Shown here: piece by piece, positions 61,097 to 64,000 of the stretch
How positions within the stretch are numbered: position 1 is the stretch's first letter
Layout: every line of letters starts with the position of its first letter
Assembly: GCF_009755265.1 (NCBI RefSeq)
Contig: NZ_WPOO01000002.1
Coordinates: forward strand, 124,001 to 188,000
Direction: 5' to 3'
Source of the DNA: Adlercreutzia rubneri
GTDB taxonomy: Bacteria; Actinomycetota; Coriobacteriia; Coriobacteriales; Eggerthellaceae
DNA length: 64,000 nt
Position numbers and translations under genes: made by a program
Notes under the pieces: model-generated
Database searches by the model: none
What the model was told of the DNA's origin: nothing
Seen by the model: the letters and a program-made list of their open reading frames with translations, nothing else

Positions 61097-63820
61097 ATGA
61101 TCGATATCTTCGAAAGCACCGCGCAGTTGCGCCCTGAGGCCGTGTTCTTCACGGCGGTCGATCGGCGCGGCAACGAGACGGCCTACACCTATCGCCAGGC
61201 GAGGCTCATCGCCTCTCAGCTCGCGCGGCGGCTGCGGGATAAGGGCGTCTTCCCAGGCGATGCGGTGGCGGTGGATCTGCCGAACGGCCCCATGTACGTG
61301 TTCCTTGCCTTGGCGGCGGCCTACGGGGGGTTCGCCCTGGTGGCGCTGAACCACCGGCTGACCGACGCCGAGAAGCTCACGCGCGTGCTGGAGCTGGAAC
61401 GGGCGGGGCTGCGCGTGGCCTACACGGTGGACGCGGCCGGCGAGCCCAAGCTCTTCGAGGCGGTGTGCAACTCGCTTCTGCGCAACGAGCGGGCGGGACG
61501 GGTGGACGACTCTCTCGGCGGCTCAGTCGAGGATGCCATCCACTTCGCCGAACGAGCCGCCCATGTCTTCGATTCCAGCCATCGGGCCCTCATCATGTTC
61601 ACCTCCGGCACGACGGGCAAGCCCAAGGCGGCCGAGCTCACCTGGGGCAACCTCGTGGAGGCGTCGAAGGCGTCGAACCGGGTGCTTTCTGGGCGCGTTC
61701 GGGGGCGCGGCCTGTGGCAAGCGGTGCTGCCGTTTTTCCACGTGGGCGGTTTTCAGGTGCTTGTGCGCAGCGTCTGCAGCCGCTGGCCTCTGCGTATTTA
61801 CGAGCGCTTCGACGCGGCGGCGGTGCTGCGTGACGCCGAGGTGATGCACGCCACCCATATCTCGGTGGTGGACAAGATGCTGCAGGACATGCTGAATGCG
61901 CGGCCGAGCGCGCTGGCCCAGTACGAGTGCGTGCTGCTCGGCGGCGGCCCGCTGAACGCGAAGACCGTGGCCCGGGCTCTGGAGGCCGGCGGGCGCGTGT
62001 ATGCCAGCTACGGCATGACCGAGACGTCGAGCCAAGTGGCGAACACGCTGATCACGCCCCAGTTCACGGGAGGTATGCGGCTTCTGCCAGGTTATTCGGC
62101 CCGTATTGTGGAACCGGACGCAGCCGGCTTCGGCCGTTTGGCCCTGCGCGGGCCGGGGGTGTTCGGCGGCTACGCCAACGCTCGGGCACCCTTCACCGTG
62201 GACGGTTTCTTCCTCACGGGCGATACGGCGGCGCTGCACGACGGCTGCCTTTACGTGCGCGAGCGCACCGGCGACATGTTCATTTCCGGCGGTGAGAACG
62301 TGTACCCGGCCGAGATCGTCGATGCCCTGGTGCGCATTCCCGGCGTGGCCGACGCCTACGTGTTCGGCCTGCCCGACGCGCGCTGGGGCCGGCGCCCGGC
62401 AGCGGTGGTAGAGCTGACGCCGGACGCCCCGCTCATCAGCACGCGCACGCTGCGGGAGGCCCTTTCCCAGCGGCTGTCGAAGTTGTACGTGCCCGAGCAG
62501 ATCTCCATTGTGGACGAGCTGCCTCGCTCGGGCATCGGTAAGATCGATCGCGCCGCTTGCGAGGCGCTGTTCCACGAGAACATCGACATTCGGCGCGTGG
62601 TGCTGCATCATGGGCGCCTGCCGTTTTCCAAGCCCTTCAAAACGCCGAAGGAGACGCTGACCTACCGCGACACGGTGATTGTCGAGGTGATCGATCGCAA
62701 GGGCCGCGTAGGGCTGGGGGAATGCACGGCCTTCGACACTGATTGGTATCTGCCCGAGACCCTCGGCGACGATCTGCGCGTGCTGCGCGACGTGCTGGCG
62801 CCCCGGGTCATCGCCGGCACGTACCTGCACCCGCGCGAGGTGGCGGCCGACCTGTTCTCGCTGGAAGGTGCGGAGGCGTTCCCCATGGCGGTGAGCGCTT
62901 TGGAGATGGCCTGCTGGGACTTGTACGGCAAGGTTACGGAAAAACCCCTGTGGAAGCTGCTCGGCGAGGAGTTCGACCGTATGAACCGGGTCGCTGCGGC
63001 CCTCGAGGGAGACGACGCCGCTGTGGCTTTGGCGCACTCCGGGGATCGACGCGGGGCGACGCGCAAGGTGTACAGCGGCGCGGTGGTGGGCCTGGGCACG
63101 CCCGCCCAAACGGTGGCCGAAGTGCGCGAGTGCGTGGACGCGGGCTACCAGCGCATTAAGTTGAAGGTGGCTCCCGGTCGGGGGCTTCCGGCGGTACGCG
63201 CGGTGCGTCGGGCGTTCCCGCATCTGCTTATCACCCTGGACGCGAACCAGAGCTTCGGCCTGCACAACCTGGCCGAGCTGCGCTCCTACGACGAGCTGGA
63301 TATCGGCTGGATCGAAGAGCCACTGAACCTGGCCGCCGCCGGGGGCGAGCGGGCTTTGCGAGACCCTTTCACCCGACTCGCGTCGTTCCAGCATACGCTG
63401 GCCATGCCCATCTGCGTGGACGAATCCTTCGTGAACGCCGAAGAGGCCGCCGGCTTGTTCGAGCATCCCGAGTTGCGCTGCGCCATGGTGAAGATCGGGA
63501 AGTTCGGCGGCATCGAGCGGTCGCTCGCCTTCGTGCACCGAGCGCTGGCCGAGGGCCGCGAGGTTTGCATGAGCGGCATGTACGATACCGGCGTGTCGCG
63601 GTTTGCCCACGCGGCCTTCCAAACGCTGCCCGGAGTGGTCATCCCCGGCGATCTGGGCGCCACGGCGCGCTACTTCGACGCCGACCTCACGGTGCCTGCC
63701 TATACCGCCCCCGACGGCATCATCACGCTGAACGCCCCGGGCCACGAGACGGGCATCGGCTGCTCGCTGAATGCCGCAGCGGTGGCCGCCGTTCGGCAGC
63801 ATCGCTATGTCATCGAGTAG
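61097..63820 (+). CDS. menE-menC: Fused O-succinylbenzoate-CoA ligase and O-succinylbenzoate synthase
   Basis: This 907-residue protein joins two menaquinone enzymes. Residues 1 to about 500 form the MenE ligase, with FTSGTTGKPK, YGMTETSS, GD-x-GYLT-like FLTGDTAAL and SGGENVYPAEIVDAL. Residues about 505-907 form MenC, an enolase-superfamily dehydratase with the Lys pair IKLKV, metal ligands LDAN, IEEP and VDES, and KIGKFGG. The MenC half makes O-succinylbenzoate and the MenE half activates it for MenB. The ATG at 61097 is chosen by homology; AAGGAG lies 15 nt upstream. No stop or restart interrupts the fusion. Confidence 0.92.
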   Translation: MIDIFESTAQLRPEAVFFTAVDRRGNETAYTYRQARLIASQLARRLRDKGVFPGDAVAVDLPNGPMYVFLALAAAYGGFALVALNHRLTDAEKLTRVLELERAGLRVAYTVDAAGEPKLFEAVCNSLLRNERAGRVDDSLGGSVEDAIHFAERAAHVFDSSHRALIMFTSGTTGKPKAAELTWGNLVEASKASNRVLSGRVRGRGLWQAVLPFFHVGGFQVLVRSVCSRWPLRIYERFDAAAVLRDAEVMHATHISVVDKMLQDMLNARPSALAQYECVLLGGGPLNAKTVARALEAGGRVYASYGMTETSSQVANTLITPQFTGGMRLLPGYSARIVEPDAAGFGRLALRGPGVFGGYANARAPFTVDGFFLTGDTAALHDGCLYVRERTGDMFISGGENVYPAEIVDALVRIPGVADAYVFGLPDARWGRRPAAVVELTPDAPLISTRTLREALSQRLSKLYVPEQISIVDELPRSGIGKIDRAACEALFHENIDIRRVVLHHGRLPFSKPFKTPKETLTYRDTVIVEVIDRKGRVGLGECTAFDTDWYLPETLGDDLRVLRDVLAPRVIAGTYLHPREVAADLFSLEGAEAFPMAVSALEMACWDLYGKVTEKPLWKLLGEEFDRMNRVAAALEGDDAAVALAHSGDRRGATRKVYSGAVVGLGTPAQTVAEVRECVDAGYQRIKLKVAPGRGLPAVRAVRRAFPHLLITLDANQSFGLHNLAELRSYDELDIGWIEEPLNLAAAGGERALRDPFTRLASFQHTLAMPICVDESFVNAEEAAGLFEHPELRCAMVKIGKFGGIERSLAFVHRALAEGREVCMSGMYDTGVSRFAHAAFQTLPGVVIPGDLGATARYFDADLTVPAYTAPDGIITLNAPGHETGIGCSLNAAAVAAVRQHRYVIE

Positions 63821-63917
63821 GCGCGGACGCACCTGGCTCATCTGGCAGGCCTTCTCCCTAAAATCGTGAATTTTGAGCCAATTAACCGCAAGGCAACAAT
63901 CGTTCAGGCGCACCATT

Positions 63918-63923
63918 TATACT
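63918..63923 (+). promoter_or_regulatory. Possible -10 box before the right-edge gene
   Basis: TATACT lies 37 nt upstream of the ATG. The -35 region shows no clear TTGACA. Confidence 0.3.
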
Positions 63924-63959
63924 TTGATCTATCGTTGAAACACTAAGACGGAGGATTTC

Positions 63960-64000
63960 ATGGGCGGCTTTTTCGGAGCGGTTTCCAAGCGCGACGTGGT
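63960..64000 (+). CDS. purF: Start of a probable amidophosphoribosyltransferase-like gene
   Basis: Only 13 codons are visible, reading MGGFFGAVSKRDVV. This beginning resembles a group of annotated PurF-like glutamine amidotransferases of anaerobes. GGAGG lies just upstream of the ATG. The glutamine-site Cys cannot be checked here because the gene runs off the right edge. Confidence 0.45.
   Translation, partial: MGGFFGAVSKRDV

Noticed and set aside
61523..63916. 797-residue minus-strand frame opposite menE-menC
   Set aside because: Composition rich in Arg, His, Gln and Ala without motifs; a shadow of the well-supported fusion gene.

Overview
The window looks like chromosome from a high-GC, anaerobic actinobacterium of the Coriobacteriia, most likely the family Eggerthellaceae (Eggerthella, Adlercreutzia, Slackia or a relative). 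Four things suggest this: the actinobacterial fhaA-fhaB-pstP-SEDS/PBP-pknB locus; oxygen-sensitive metabolism (NrdG, IorAB); Tat-exported molybdopterin and flavin reductases with a LuxR-type membrane regulator; and menaquinone genes. The genus is an inference; no 16S or other taxonomic marker is present.

Layout. 1-9.3 kb (minus strand): nrdG, a probable 6S RNA, an MscS channel and a cell-wall/Ser-Thr phosphorylation operon in which the SEDS glycosyltransferase and the class B PBP form one polypeptide. 9.5-19 kb: a UbiB-like kinase, a Fic gene between two imperfect ~105-bp direct repeats, a stress trio (Usp, TPM-like, PspA), an HTH/zeta-like kinase pair and an amino-acid ABC importer. 19-29 kb: a small Cys-containing protein, a wall-anchored protein, a beta-propeller-like protein, a second Fic protein, tRNA-Leu(CAG), purE and iorAB. 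A palindromic element lies in frame inside iorA. 28.3-30.6 kb: a toxin-antitoxin pair, then a DUF4143-type ATPase gene followed directly by a second copy of the toxin 3' end.

31-39.6 kb is respiratory: DmsA- and DmsB-like subunits, a sensor kinase with a CxxCH (c-type heme) motif and its response regulator, a flavoprotein reductase broken by deletion and frameshift, and a convergent LuxR-type membrane regulator. 39.9-48 kb holds a ~2,280-residue LPQTG surface protein of mosaic composition, a short ORF with a G10 tract, and a response regulator whose receiver has lost its phosphoacceptor. 48-55 kb: a phenylacetate-CoA-ligase-like enzyme and a phosphorelay (REC-HD-GYP-GGDEF protein, separate HPt protein, hybrid kinase with two receivers). 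54.9-60.2 kb: a transglutaminase-like lipoprotein and a compact type IV pilus-like cluster (PilC, four small one-TM proteins, PilT). 60.2-63.8 kb: menB and a menE-menC fusion, followed by the first codons of a probable purF.

The observations most worth pursuing are: the ATPase islet bracketed by toxin 3' ends; the Fic cassette with repeat flanks that carry inverted repeats; the palindrome domesticated inside IorA; and the G10 tract, where one extra G would extend a small ORF to within 2 nt of the degenerate response regulator start. Function calls rest on motifs and context read by eye; no database search was run.
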